DNA of 64,000 bases, taken from Saprospiraceae bacterium. Its GTDB lineage: Bacteria > Bacteroidota > Bacteroidia > Chitinophagales > Saprospiraceae. Below the pieces are notes generated by a model that made no database searches, was not told the origin of the DNA, and saw only the letters and a list, made by a program, of their open reading frames with translations. This document shows, piece after piece, positions 38,791 to 50,000 of the stretch (within the stretch, counting starts at the first letter, position 1; every line of letters begins with the position of its first letter). The stretch lies in contig JADJTQ010000003.1 of NCBI GenBank assembly GCA_016711125.1, positions 930,001-994,000 of the forward strand, given 5' to 3'. Position numbers and translations under genes: made by a program.

Positions 38791-41372
38791 TTAATTCAGG
38801 TCAATTTTATCTGATTTTACTTTTAATTTTAGATATTCTTCCTTCGAAAGCGCAGTTGAACTACTGGGTGATGTCTTGAAGATACCTTGTCCACAGTTCC
38901 CTATGACGGCATGCATTTTGGCGCTATTCCTGATACTAAATCCTGGTTTAAAAACTATTTTACTGGGTGACCGATAATTATCTACGTTGTCCAGGGAACC
39001 GGGAATCGTTTGGGTTGTTTCTATCACACCGCCAGATTGATAAAAGTTAGTACCTTGAGAAACACCGCTTAATAATAAAAGTGGACCACAATCTGAGTAA
39101 AGATCGCTTTGCCAGATGCCACGACCAAATGTTGCTGCGCGGATATTTCCATTTATTTCATTGACAAAAAGATCAGTAACTGGTACCACTGGCAAGCCAT
39201 TGTAAAAAGGCACCCAATCATTCATGAGAAAATCCATAAAATACGTGCCGATATCGGTGCCAATGTAAGCATCACCATCTGAGGTATATTTTACGCAATA
39301 GACCGGTACGTTTGGAAGAGTTCCGGAAAAATTACTCCAGCCTGCTCCGGCATTGGAAGAGTAAAAGACCTTACTCCCATTCGTATAGCCTCCTAAGGTC
39401 ACCCAAACCTCATCTCCGTTAGTGGAGCGGCTATTAATGTCTGTTATGGGAAGTGCCGTGGAGGTCGCAGGCCATCCCGCTGTTCCGGAAATGACAGTCC
39501 AGTTGTCTCCCTTATCATCACTTCGCCAGAGAGTTGCACCATTAGCGGCATAAATTCTATCTGGCGTGTTGATACTAACGGCGAGACCACCGGCTGGAGT
39601 GCCCGCACCAGAGCCCTGGCTACCTTTATTCGTCCATGATGCTCCTCCATCATCTGAGCGAAATACACCATTACTGTAACCAGCATAGATGATTTGATCA
39701 TTGCCAGGGTGCACCATGAGCGTCGGATAGAATCCAACGGAACCGGGTGGCGTAACGTTTACTGCTCCAAGTGGCGATCTAGTCCCTCTAGCTAGGAATG
39801 TGTTGTAACTGAAATAGTATTGATTGGTATTGTTATTTAAGTAGGCCGATTCGTAGCCGTCGCCTCCTAATATTAATTGATAACTGGCGGCGTTGTTAGC
39901 AGATTCGATATTTCCATTGTCTTGAGTGCCGCCTAAAATCAAATTGTTATTTCCATTTACACCGGTGAAATGATAAAACTGGCTGGTCTGCATTCCGTTG
40001 AAAAGAGATGTCCACACTGCTCCCTGATCAAGACTGCGATAAACCCCACCATCGCTTGCGGCATATAAGATATTATTTAATGGGTTAAACTGTAAATCAT
40101 GGATGTCGGCATGCACGCCGGTGCCTGTAGCCATAAATGAGGTGCCACCATTGATAGATCGTTGAAGCACTAGCTCACCGATGATTAGAATATTAGCATC
40201 GGTGGGACTGCTGGCCATGGCAGCCATGTAACTCTGGGTCACTGGTGAGCTTGCATTTACCAAGGTGTAAGAAGTGCCATTGTCGTCTGATCTATATAAT
40301 AATTGGTCTTTTCCAAAACTAACATACAATCGATTAGGTGCATTGGGGCTCACCGCGAGAGAAGCTCTATCGTTGGTTGAGGGTACGACTGAAAAGGCAC
40401 TATTCGGTATTATTGCAAAAGGGGTTCCCCAATTGGCTGAGACGTAAACTCTTTTGTCGGTGCAGGCGTAGACGAAACCAGTGTTTGCCGGCCCCAACTC
40501 GAGGTCATACACCGTGTTGATACCAATCGTATTATCTCGAACCCAGGTTTGGCCATAGTCTGTACTCCGGTAAAGGCCGTCCGAAGTGCAAGCAAAAATC
40601 TATTGTGGAAGTCTTCCGATTGCACTAACTTAAATCCAAAGTAAGTAGTGCCCGGGGGTACAATATTTGCTAATTTACTCCATGAATTTCCACCGTCGGT
40701 TGATTTCAAAATACCAATACTTGGCCGGATATATCCGAAACCGGATACAAGACCATTTGGAATATTTGAATCGCCATCTCCAGTTAAAACATATAAGATG
40801 TTGGCATTATCTCGATCTACTACGATCCCTGAAACCCCTAGATTGGAGAGATAGCCATTTAACGGATGCCAATCTGCCCCTCCATTAAGAGTACGCCATA
40901 AACCCCCTGCTGGTGTACCGGCATAGAAAATGTTGGCATTGGTAGGGTGAAAGGCAAGACGATCTGCCCGACCTACTCCCTGGGTGATTGAATAAGGACC
41001 AATGGGAGACCAGACACCGGAATTAGATCTAGCCTTGGAATGCTGACTATTCGCTTCATTTCGTGGTTGGGTAGTATCGCGAATAACGTTCCAAGTCCTT
41101 TCGGAAATATTTACAAATTGACCATTCTGATCGAGATGATTACCGATGTACCAACTCCAGCGGCTCCATTTTTTATATTCAGAAAGCAACTTGGGATTAT
41201 TGGGATAGTCTTTTTGTATGTAGTAGTCTTTTACAGATTGAATTTGATCTTCAAATTTGTGCTTATTCTGTAAATCAGCCTTTAGTTCGGGACTAATTGT
41301 CAGCTGAGCCTGTACGTCCAGGAATATACTAGAAAATATAATTGAAATTACGATTTTCGATTGCATGGTCAT
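38791..41372 (-). CDS. Secreted BNR/VPS10-type beta-propeller protein, one-base frameshift
   Basis: A signal peptide (ends DVQAQ; ATG at 41372 or 41366) and many Asp-box repeats (SxDGGxSW pattern): STDGGNSWSKL, RSDDGGASWTNKG, RSDDKGDNWTVI. These are typical of sortilin/BNR seven- or ten-bladed propellers. The N-terminal frame runs on to 40410 as nonsense. The correct continuation (CTSDGLYRSTDYGQTWVRDN) starts in another frame if the A5 run at 40594-40598 is A6 (T6 in the coding strand). The C-terminal region has IVFKPGFSIRNSAKMHAVIG, then NC, resembling the 3-coathanger stack domain. Binding or glycosidase role unknown. Confidence 0.78.
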
Positions 41373-41393
41373 GCTATTTATTGATAAAAAACA

Positions 41394-42203
41394 TTACTCT
41401 TTTATCAGAAGTTGTTTTTTAATGACATCAAGTTCCTTTTGTTGTTGAATAATATAAAGTGTGAGTTCCTCGATCTTTGCCATCATTTTGGTCTGCATTT
41501 CACCAAGAGGCAATCCATGCTTCTTGATTTCCACCGCAGAAGGGATGTCTGGAAGATGTTTATTTTCTTGAATAAAGCTTTCCACTTCAGTTAATAATGG
41601 TAGGCGATATTGTTTTTCAAAGACATAGTCGGCCCAACCCGTTTCCACAACTACCTCTGTACTTCTGATATTTCCCATGACCGATAATTTGTAGGTAGGG
41701 TTATCCGTGCCAATGCCCACATTTCCGGTTGCTGCAGCAATGAAAATTCGAGAAGAATTGTTGCAAAATATCCGCATATTCGTATTAGAAAAAGTGCCGA
41801 TTCCGGCTGATGTACCACCCATCTGGGTAGCAAGAATATTTCCCCCCTCCCCTAGATGAGATATTCCGTAACTATTATTTAGAGACGCCACGGTAAGCCG
41901 TCCAAAAGGACCTGTGGCATTGCTCCCCACAACCACCTCTCCACTAGGGTAAATTGACATTTTTCCTCCACCTGGCCCGGCATTTAGCCGCAAAGCGTGA
42001 TTGGTGACGGTTCCGATCGCGGCTGAGACGCCCCCGATCGCTTCCCCGACAATGATGGAATCAACACCATTATATTTACCTATATGGCTCCATCCGTCAC
42101 TATTCAGACCTGTTTCAATAACGACCTTTTGCGAATAGCCTTTACCGGCTAGCAATAAAATGACGGGTATTATTATGACCGAAAATCTTACAGACAATTT
42201 CAT
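41394..42203 (-). CDS. Secreted tail-fibre-like protein
   Basis: A 269-residue exported protein (signal peptide ends GYSQK). It contains the phrase GNVGIGTDNPTYKLSVMGNI, very common in Bacteroidota secreted fibre-like proteins, then WADYVFEKQYRLPLLTEVES, HLPDIPSAVEIKKHG and a C-terminal coiled coil (MAKIEELTLYIIQQQKELD). The layout parallels phage tail-fibre chaperone regions, but no phage genes are near. It lies 21 bp after the BNR gene's start on the same strand, so the two may be co-transcribed with this one first. Confidence 0.7.
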   Translation of the reverse strand: MKLSVRFSVIIIPVILLLAGKGYSQKVVIETGLNSDGWSHIGKYNGVDSIIVGEAIGGVSAAIGTVTNHALRLNAGPGGGKMSIYPSGEVVVGSNATGPFGRLTVASLNNSYGISHLGEGGNILATQMGGTSAGIGTFSNTNMRIFCNNSSRIFIAAATGNVGIGTDNPTYKLSVMGNIRSTEVVVETGWADYVFEKQYRLPLLTEVESFIQENKHLPDIPSAVEIKKHGLPLGEMQTKMMAKIEELTLYIIQQQKELDVIKKQLLIKE

Positions 42204-43369
42204 AGGTTTTAATTTTTTTAACTTTCTGATTTAGAATTATTTCTGTTTATCTAGTGAGTAAATCACATAATTCAGTGAGCCTTCTGAAACTCCGTTTTCA
42301 AGATATTCCAGTCCATTAGCGTACGCGCGAACTTGCTCGCTTCCCGCTTGTGCCATTTTTCATGATTTTAAAACAGTTTTGTGTTTCTAATCTAGTGAAA
42401 ATGATTTTTTTCTTTTTCATCTCAAGATCTAAGATATGAGTCCCGGGTACAGATTGCAATCATCAATCGCCCAACGACCATAAAAATCGATGAATGACTC
42501 TGCAGTTGTTGCATATCATATAGACTCAACTTTCTGTACCCTTTTTGGAATATTCATATGGGTGTAAATTAAATCATAAACAATTGATAGTGAATTAATT
42601 ATGAACCATATTTTAAATTGTTTCTCTGATTATAGACCTATATCATCTTACAAAAAATCTTGATTAAGAAAATCTACTTGTTGGTTCAGAATTTACTTGG
42701 TATGGTGACACCGGGTCAGTAGGTATAGGTGTCCCGAGCCCTCGGGACCACTCAAGTTGGAGTGTTGGGTTTTATACGGCGGATTTAAGTAATAAGATCA
42801 TTTTCATTCCCTAATTTTTTATTGTCACAAATAGTTTATTATCAAACGAATGTAGCCTACACTCCCATCTGATGTGCGGTTCACACGTTTAGAGATTCAC
42901 TGAATCTCTATTCCGCAAAAGTGGAAATCTTTCGTTCCTTCAGAGGAGACTTGAGATGGAGGTCATCCCGAGTCCACGGGACCAAAAAGTGGAAAAAATT
43001 ATTCTCTACGGCCTGGCATTGGGGTAGGAAACATATAGGCAATGAGTGCCGAAACTTGAGTCATATTAATATTAAAATCACTCCACAATAGATCGATCTT
43101 TTAATTTAATTAAATGCTATATCGTAGATAATCGTGGATAATATGTGCAGAATAATAGACACCCGTGAACTGCTCTTGACATATAGGTTTCCAACCCAAT
43201 GTTTTTCGAACGTTTTTTTGTTCTTCAATCAGAACAATTTGCCATGCCTTGATTTTTAGGGTTATAAGCGATCCGGTGTTTCAATAAACTTGAAAACATG
43301 GTCTGGATTTCTCTGAACCATCGATAAAGAGCAAAACATAAATTACTAATGATTGATAAACCAGGGTGG
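42204..43369. other. Intergenic region, 1.2 kb, no gene recognised
   Basis: AT-rich DNA without a convincing frame. A GC-rich palindrome, GGTGTCCCGAGCCCTCGGGACC, lies near 42728-42749, and a related word, GTCATCCCGAGTCCACGGGACC, near 42962-42983; both resemble short dispersed palindromes. Confidence 0.5.
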
Positions 43370-44725
43370 CTATTTTTTAAACTTATCTGGAATGATAAAT
43401 TCATAACCTTTCGGCGGCCAGGGACCAATGCTTTGACCCGTGGGCCTCGGACTTGTTGGCCTTATAGTGTCAAATCCTTCAGCCGAATATTTAATATTTA
43501 AAAATGGAGTTTGTTTTTCTCTGCGCTCATCCAAAGATCGGATACCCATGTCGATTATTCCGCTAGTGAGCAGATTTCGTTCAATGGGTGCGGTTGGTTT
43601 TCCCGAGTCCATAAATTCCTGAATATTTAGGGCGAGATAACTAAAATGAGAATAACTCATACTGTGGTCAAGCACAAACTCTGTTGCTACCGTTTCACCT
43701 TCAACATCAGCAGCATATCCCCATCCTTGATTGACATATTCATCCAGCATGAGAATAGCTCCTTTGGTTCCATCGCTATAGTTTACCTGTACGGCGTAAG
43801 GCATTTTAACCAGTTCGCGCATGGAGCCGGTAGCCTTGCCTCTAATCTTATCACAGGCAGCCTCTACTAATTTTTGAGATATTCTACCTGAATCTATAGC
43901 TGTCCAAACAGCCTCACCTTTCAATCCATGGACACTGGTTACCCCTGTCTCGCCCCCCTTCCTTCGTTCGACCATACACTGCAAGATTTCCGTGACATGA
44001 AAGCCATAGGCGTCTAAGGAGGCATATCCAATAGCCACGGCTTCGGTAATTCTTGATCCAATAGGATGCTCCAGTGCCGGATCACGCCAGCAATAGGGCA
44101 GGGACGAACCGGCCATCATCGGCACGTTCAATTCTTTTGATCGATCATAAATCCACTTACTGTCCAACCAGCTATACGAAAGTGCTTTATCAGAAAAAAC
44201 AGGTACAGATCTTCCCGAGGCATCAATTTCGCGGAAGATTCTTTCCACGTAGTTCATTCTGGGATACATCTTTTGTCCCAACCGATTGTATTTATATTCA
44301 CCATGTTCACCAATAAATATGACTCCATCTACGGCAAGATCATCTCCTCCCAGACACAAGGCTTCTTCCAAAGTAGGATAAATCTTTATCCCATTCATTT
44401 CACCTATTCTAATCCCCGTATCATTGTCTCCGATCTGATCTATCCACATGGACGCAATTTTCACCTTGGGTTCTACCATTCGTTCATCGGCAGGAATGCC
44501 CACAAACAACTTGGTACCAATCACATCAGCATGTGCGCTATTCCGATAAATATTAGCAATGAAGGCAATGTTCTTCATTGTTCTCCCACCAGAGGATTTA
44601 CCCTTTGTTTGTGGAAGGGATGTATAGCTTCGGTTTTCAGCGGACAATAGCTCCGGAGCTATTGTTAATCCTGCTGAAACAATGGCTGACTTCTTGATAA
44701 AGTTTCTTCTATGATTAAAATGCAT
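43370..44725 (-). CDS. Tat-exported conserved protein of unknown function
   Basis: A 451-residue protein with a twin-arginine signal (HRRNFIKKSAIVSAG), then a Rossmann-like region with NIAFIANIYRNSAHADVIG, EALCLGGDDLAVDGVIFIGE and PVFSDKALSYSW. The organisation is reminiscent of Gfo/Idh/MocA oxidoreductases, but no clear dinucleotide motif is seen. It lies 41 bp downstream of the gamma-glutamyltransferase gene on the same strand, so both may be expressed together. No function is assigned. Confidence 0.6.
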   Translation of the reverse strand: MHFNHRRNFIKKSAIVSAGLTIAPELLSAENRSYTSLPQTKGKSSGGRTMKNIAFIANIYRNSAHADVIGTKLFVGIPADERMVEPKVKIASMWIDQIGDNDTGIRIGEMNGIKIYPTLEEALCLGGDDLAVDGVIFIGEHGEYKYNRLGQKMYPRMNYVERIFREIDASGRSVPVFSDKALSYSWLDSKWIYDRSKELNVPMMAGSSLPYCWRDPALEHPIGSRITEAVAIGYASLDAYGFHVTEILQCMVERRKGGETGVTSVHGLKGEAVWTAIDSGRISQKLVEAACDKIRGKATGSMRELVKMPYAVQVNYSDGTKGAILMLDEYVNQGWGYAADVEGETVATEFVLDHSMSYSHFSYLALNIQEFMDSGKPTAPIERNLLTSGIIDMGIRSLDERREKQTPFLNIKYSAEGFDTIRPTSPRPTGQSIGPWPPKGYEFIIPDKFKK

Positions 44726-44766
44726 CTATTTGTTTTTAAATCTTTTAAAGTATTAATTTTTTAAGG

Positions 44767-46560
44767 TTACAAACCTATAGAGTATCCATTTCGTCTTGGA
44801 TCTGCTCCTCCCGAAATCCATCCTGTTTGATGGTCGATCGTAATACCTTGCACTCCGCCAACTGTCATGGTCCATGCTCCCAGGCTGGTGTCCAGGACAT
44901 AACCCATTTGCTCCAGTGTTTTTCTCACATCGGCGGGCACTCTGGTTTCCATGATAAGTTCTTTGGCTGGAACAGAGCCGAGTTCATCTTTCCAGCGAAA
45001 CCGGGGAGCACCGATGGCATCTTGGATGTTCATACCAAAATCGACCACGTTCATCGCTACTTGAGGGACCGACTGCAAAATTCCAAAGCTTCCCGGAGAA
45101 CCTACGATTAGGTCCGGTTTCCCATCCTTGTGAAATTGCATCATACCTCCAACGCACCATCCTACGGCCTTACCGGGAGCTACACTATTTGCCTCACCTG
45201 GTTTAAGTGTCATCCAGTCCAGCGCACTATTAAATACAAGACCCGTTTTACCTGCTACATATCCGGATCCAAAGCCTCCTCCATGTGTCTGTATGATGAC
45301 GGCTGCATTGCCCCATTGATCTACGACAGACAGTGACGTAGTGGCGAATGTAAACGTATTGTCGGAAGCAGTAGGAGCGTGCTGGGCTTGTCCGATAATG
45401 ATAGACTTATCAATCATGTAAGCCTTTCTTTTCTTGACTCTGGCTATGACTGTTTCTCGTTGCTTACTGATATAATCTTCTGAAAGTAATCTATCAACCG
45501 GAACCTCGACATAGTTGGGATCTCCAATATATTTATCGGTATCGATACGGCACAAATAGATGGCTTCCAACAAATGGGCCAGGTATTCAACACTATTGTG
45601 TCCCAGTTTTTTCAGATCGAAACCCTCCATAATCTTCAATACCTGAAGTTGCTGTATCCCCATACCTGGAGGTGGATTATTGTACACAGTATAGTCTCTG
45701 TATTTTATGGAAATCGGATCGACCCATTTCACTTTTTCAGGAACAGAAGCCAGATCTTTTTCAGAAATAAACCCACCATCTTGCGCAAATGCAGTGGCAA
45801 TTTGACGGGCGATGTCTCCTTTGTAAAATACATCTATCCCCTCAGCAGCAATGCGTCTCATTGTTTTTGCCAACGGCTTATTGGTGAAAGTGTCACCAAT
45901 CTTATAGGGATCCTTTCCATTTTTTAAAAATATGGCGGCGGATTCCGGATAGTGAATGACCCGATCTACGGTAACCGCCCACATAGCCTGATCCATTTCA
46001 GTAATTGGAATTCCATTATCCAGGTAGTCGATTGCACTTTCAAAAACTTGATTGAGAGACATGGTTCCATAATCTTCCAATGCTCTATTCCATCCCGCTA
46101 AATTCCCTGGCACAGCACATGTTTTTGGGCCAACCGTCTCCATTACATTTCCGTGTCCGGCACCATCCGCATATTTTGACTCAGAATCCATGCGGTCGGC
46201 GTCGAAGGTTTCAGGAACCCACCCACCAAATATGAGAGATCGTACTCGCTGCTCTCCCGCATCATAATACAATAAGTACCCCACACCTGCAGTTCCCGAC
46301 ATATAAGGTTCTACAGCATTCAAAGCTGCTGCAGTAGCCACTATAGCATCAATGGCATTTCCTCCTTTTGCTAAGATCTTCTGTCCCGCCAAACTAGCTA
46401 GTGGATTTGCTGATGCCACCATGCCCAACTTCCCCATCGAGGCAGGACGCAAGTTCTCCTTTGAAGCTTGTGCAATGACAGAATGTGAGAAAAGACAGGA
46501 AAGAATTCCAACTCCGAGAGAAATGAATATTAATTTATGGTTGTTAGGTTTCAGCAGCAT
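44767..46560 (-). CDS. ggt: Gamma-glutamyltransferase
   Basis: A 597-residue Ntn hydrolase with a signal peptide (ends SVIAQ). Visible elements are the large-subunit start ASANPLASLAGQKILAKGGN, the catalytic region FATTSLSVVDQWGNAAV with the threonine nucleophile at the self-processing site, and the small-subunit glycine-rich VGSPGSFGILQSVPQ. The enzyme cleaves gamma-glutamyl bonds of glutathione and related peptides in the periplasm. The glycine block reads GSPGSFGI where many homologues have GSPGGSRI. Length and order are normal for the family. Confidence 0.88.
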   Translation of the reverse strand: MLLKPNNHKLIFISLGVGILSCLFSHSVIAQASKENLRPASMGKLGMVASANPLASLAGQKILAKGGNAIDAIVATAAALNAVEPYMSGTAGVGYLLYYDAGEQRVRSLIFGGWVPETFDADRMDSESKYADGAGHGNVMETVGPKTCAVPGNLAGWNRALEDYGTMSLNQVFESAIDYLDNGIPITEMDQAMWAVTVDRVIHYPESAAIFLKNGKDPYKIGDTFTNKPLAKTMRRIAAEGIDVFYKGDIARQIATAFAQDGGFISEKDLASVPEKVKWVDPISIKYRDYTVYNNPPPGMGIQQLQVLKIMEGFDLKKLGHNSVEYLAHLLEAIYLCRIDTDKYIGDPNYVEVPVDRLLSEDYISKQRETVIARVKKRKAYMIDKSIIIGQAQHAPTASDNTFTFATTSLSVVDQWGNAAVIIQTHGGGFGSGYVAGKTGLVFNSALDWMTLKPGEANSVAPGKAVGWCVGGMMQFHKDGKPDLIVGSPGSFGILQSVPQVAMNVVDFGMNIQDAIGAPRFRWKDELGSVPAKELIMETRVPADVRKTLEQMGYVLDTSLGAWTMTVGGVQGITIDHQTGWISGGADPRRNGYSIGL

Positions 46561-46668
46561 AGGGCTTTTTTGTAATTACGATAAAATTAAATTCGGGTCT
46601 TGATCATGTTATTTGAGTCTCACGATAAAAATCGTTTCGAAAGACGGAGTAAGTTGTGATAAAATTAT

Positions 46669-46851
46669 GGTTCTTGCTCATATTTAGTAGGTAAACTGCT
46701 ATTTCTATTTTTCTATAGTACCGGAAAATGTAGAATTTTATCTATTTCACTCAACAAGAAAGAGCAGGGATTCGGCAAGCTACCTATGACTCAACATTCT
46801 GCGGCTTCGAAGAAAGACAAATAGTCGACGCACTATAAATACGCAAGAGCC
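46669..46851. repeat. MITE-like family R1, copy C
   Basis: The clearest copy for end structure: left GGTTCTTGCTCATATTTAG (46669) and right AAATACGCAAGAGCC (ends 46851) are inverted complements of each other with a few mismatches. The core ACATTCTGCGGCTTCGAAGA is intact. It lies between ggt and a decayed BASS gene. Confidence 0.7.
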
Positions 46852-46901
46852 AAAATTATTTTCTTTTTTTCACTTTCTGGCGAAATGTGTGGCTGTTTCG
46901 C

Positions 46902-48026
46902 TTATTTATTTTCGATGGATTGTCTCAATATTTCATTACGACCGGCGTTAATACTTTTCGAAGTTAAATTATTCCAGTAGGAAGCTAGTATGGACGCAGT
47001 AAATCCCATGATGGGGCCACAAACCGCAGGTGCTAGGCCAACAGTCGCAATTTTCCCTTTACTTTGGCGATGCCTGAAGCTAATCCTGCATTCTGCATTC
47101 CAATTGATATGGCTATCGCCCGATAATCCCGTTCTTCCTGTTTAAATAGTCGCCCCGCCCAATAGCCAAATATATATCCTAAAATATTAAGCACGGTCAC
47201 AATTGCCAATAGTGAAAATCCAATATTCAACAAGCTATCTCTTCCGGCAGCAATAATAATGGCCACGATGAAGGCCACTCCAAGCATGGCACCAAAGGCA
47301 TAGAGTCATTTAACCATTTGGTCTTATCACTTAAGAAATGGTTAATCAAGAAGCCAGCTCCAATAGGAATGATCACGATCTGTAACATACCCAACTTCAT
47401 CTGCATTACATCTTTTTCAATAAATCCTCCTGCAAACAATTTCATTAATAAGGGAAGTAAAAATGGAGCTAGCAGCGTAGTTATAGCCGTGATAGTTACA
47501 ACGAGTGCCATGCTTGCTTTTGCCAAATAGCAAAATGAACTAGCTGTAACCGAAGTAGGTGCAGTGCCTAGTAAAATAATTCCCGCAGAAATTTCATTTG
47601 GGAAACTATTAGTGCTCACCAACCCAAAGGCGATAACTGGCATGATTGCAAATTGAGCGACAACACCCACTATGAAAGATTTTGGTCGTCTGGACAATTC
47701 AATGAAATCTTTCAAACCCATTGAAGACCCCATGCCGAACATGATGAGTTGAATAAGAGGAGTAATCAGTGTGGCCGTTCAAATCCATTGATTTCATCAA
47801 AAAGATAAGGATAGTATAGTGCGGTTGCAACAACTGCCAAAATCGATATAGTGAAAGACAACCCCTTAAAAAGTGAATAACCACGGACTGCATATGCCAG
47901 GCAAAAAAAGAAAGTAATTAGAAACGGGCCGGCTTGACAAATATCTCCGGTAAAAATGATGATCAAAGTAACCGCTAAGGCGATTATTGAAACCCCTGAA
48001 ACTAGTTTGTAAATACCTCTATTCAT
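46902..48026 (-). pseudogene. BASS-family transporter pseudogene (copy 3), full length with several frame breaks
   Basis: Near-complete homologue of the gene at 37364. It starts MNRGIYKLVSGVSIIALAV at 48026, breaks after NGFERPH, resumes in other frames with FGMGSSMGLKDFIELSRRP and DSLLNIGFSLLAIVTVLNIL, and ends SILASYWNNLTSKSI to TAA at 46902-46904. At least three single-base changes (near 47770, 47290 and 47060) break the frame. Unlike copy 1 the N-terminal part is retained, so decay is less advanced. Confidence 0.85.
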
Positions 48027-48226
48027 TAACCCTTCATTGGAAAACGAAAAGTACTTTAATATTTGGACATTTCCATTAGTGTGGTGAAATGTTAGGTTTG
48101 CTTGTAAAAGGGCTCTTTACTTCTTTGCCGACAGGTAACCCCAAGCCTTAAGTGTTGATGACAATAATTGGCTGAATATTGGTTTGCAGTAGTTATATGC
48201 TAACAGCTCTGTGAGCTTTTATCCCT

Positions 48227-49204
48227 CTAGTGTTTTAGATCTAAAACACCCCAACATTCAAATTCAGCATGGGCAGTGGTCGAATTTCTGATATCCAACA
48301 AATCAGCTTGGCCGTTTTCTAAAGTAATAGCGGCGCCGCCCTGGATAAAAAATTTGCCACCTACAACCTGAATACCAGAAGAACCTACATCAAAAATATT
48401 GATCTGACCAGCTTGATGATCGAATACAGCATTGTCATAAACGCCGACACTGGCATATCGAGAAGTATGTGAAATGTTCATATTGCCTTGGTTAATAAAC
48501 CGACCCTTGTTGTAGACATTGATGCCAGTAGGAATTGCTGAATTTGAGCCTGATAACTCCAAGCTAGGGTAATCCGTACTTTTTCGGATGATAATTTCGC
48601 CGGTGGGCTTATTCTCCAACATCCCACCACACCAGGAGTTACCACAATTATAGAGTGCGATTTTTCCATGATTAACAATAGAACCAGGGCCATAAAATCC
48701 GTGATCGTCACCATTATATAGCTCTATAATTCCTCCAATTTTATTATCGAGGACACCCTTGTTCAAAATCCCGTTATCGTCAGATTCTAGGACAAGTATA
48801 TTATTTTCATTTTCTAAATATCCATCAGTGTCTATAAATATCGCATCTGAACCAGATTCAACAACAATCTTTCCCATATTTAATAATTTACTTTTTTTCT
48901 GCATTCTGACATGACCTCCATAGGGTGTGTTCTTTACTAAGGTCAATGAAACATTCGTGCTAATGACTAAATCTGCACTATCTAACACTAAAGTGTTTAT
49001 CTCGGCATTAACTTCATTTAGAATCACTTTACGACCAGCATTGATCAGTACATCATCTGTGTTGCCTGGTAACGATCCAGTACTCCAATTGTCTTGATCT
49101 GCCCAATGAGTACCATTTCCAGCGCCAGTAAAAACCACCGTTTGGGCGGTAGAAGTATAGGTGATATTAAATAGCAACCAGAGTACGTAGTAGAATTTTT
49201 CCAT
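48227..49204 (-). CDS. Secreted beta-helix repeat protein (paralogue design of 1392-3050)
   Basis: I place the start at ATG 49204 (MEKFYYVLWLLF), which begins a signal peptide ending TSTAQ; a frame extension to 49246 lacks one. An entry motif GAGNGTHWADQDNWSTG parallels GNGIGDWDDVNYW of the other protein. Asn/Gly-rich repeats (NIGKIVVESGSD-, NHGKIALYNCG-, NKGRFINQGNMNI-like) then suggest a parallel beta-helix. It is about 40 per cent shorter than the 1392-3050 protein and has no recognised catalytic or sorting motif. Confidence 0.6.
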   Translation of the reverse strand: MEKFYYVLWLLFNITYTSTAQTVVFTGAGNGTHWADQDNWSTGSLPGNTDDVLINAGRKVILNEVNAEINTLVLDSADLVISTNVSLTLVKNTPYGGHVRMQKKSKLLNMGKIVVESGSDAIFIDTDGYLENENNILVLESDDNGILNKGVLDNKIGGIIELYNGDDHGFYGPGSIVNHGKIALYNCGNSWCGGMLENKPTGEIIIRKSTDYPSLELSGSNSAIPTGINVYNKGRFINQGNMNISHTSRYASVGVYDNAVFDHQAGQINIFDVGSSGIQVVGGKFFIQGGAAITLENGQADLLDIRNSTTAHAEFECWGVLDLKH

Positions 49205-49517
49205 TTTGATTAGATTGAAGTTTTGATAATTACAATAATAGATCATGATTTTAGAAAGTCAACTATACCTGGGTATAGTCTTGAAGGATCTACATACGAA
49301 AGAGCATGTTGAGAAGTATCCCTAAAGTATGATTCAAGATTTCTTGGAGTGTCTCTGAATTGTTTTCTTAAGGAATGGTCATCCAAATCGACGTACAACG
49401 GTTTGATTGGAAATTCGGCACAGAAAGGAAGGAAGTCGGAATGAAGTTACAGCGATTGATTAAGGTCCGCAAGTTAGCCTCGAAAACAGTTATCAATGTG
49501 GGATCGGGTAATCAAAA

Positions 49518-50000
49518 CTACTGACGTAATTCATACCACTCAATACCCTCAAGATTTGCTCTTCGTCCTTTTTTCTTGGGTGGATAATTGGTGACCAGGT
49601 AATTTATAATGATCTCTTCGTTCGCCCCTAAGTCCCAAAGATTCTGGGTTTCCTGCATCCATCGTATCGTGGCTGCCCAGTGCTCTTTGTCCATCCGGTT
49701 TTGGATAATCAATTTTGAGGAATGGCATGTGGTGCAGTTACCAATAGTTTCTATCCGGCCTGGTGCATCGATCAAGCCAGTACGTAGATGGATGCCGTTT
49801 TCAATTTTATCAAAATCGTCTCCTTCCTGGAGTCCTGTGATCGTTTGTACTTTTTCCTCCGAATTTTTACCACCGGGCAGTGTTTTGATGATAAGATAAA
49901 TACTTGCCAGGATAATAATTCCTGAAACGATCCACTGGACCATCGAAGACTTTTGACTTCTTTGACCGGTTTTTTTTGGTTTATGGTTGTTCTCTTCCAT
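49518..50000 (-). CDS. SorB-like membrane-anchored mono-haem cytochrome c
   Basis: A 160-residue protein with one N-terminal transmembrane helix (about residues 20-42) and a single haem-binding motif CTTCH, followed by a typical distal segment (MDKEHWAATIRWMQE). The ATG at 50000 follows directly after the stop of the sulfite oxidase-like gene with no gap, which shows coupling. It probably takes electrons from that enzyme, as SorB does from SorA in sulfite dehydrogenases (family knowledge; pairing here is inference). Confidence 0.78.
   Translation of the reverse strand: MEENNHKPKKTGQRSQKSSMVQWIVSGIIILASIYLIIKTLPGGKNSEEKVQTITGLQEGDDFDKIENGIHLRTGLIDAPGRIETIGNCTTCHSSKLIIQNRMDKEHWAATIRWMQETQNLWDLGANEEIIINYLVTNYPPKKKGRRANLEGIEWYELRQ

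Noticed and set aside
31994..42203. Prophage suggested by S74 chaperone and tail-fibre-like proteins
   Set aside because: Both proteins have signal peptides, and no capsid, terminase, portal, integrase or lysis gene is present.
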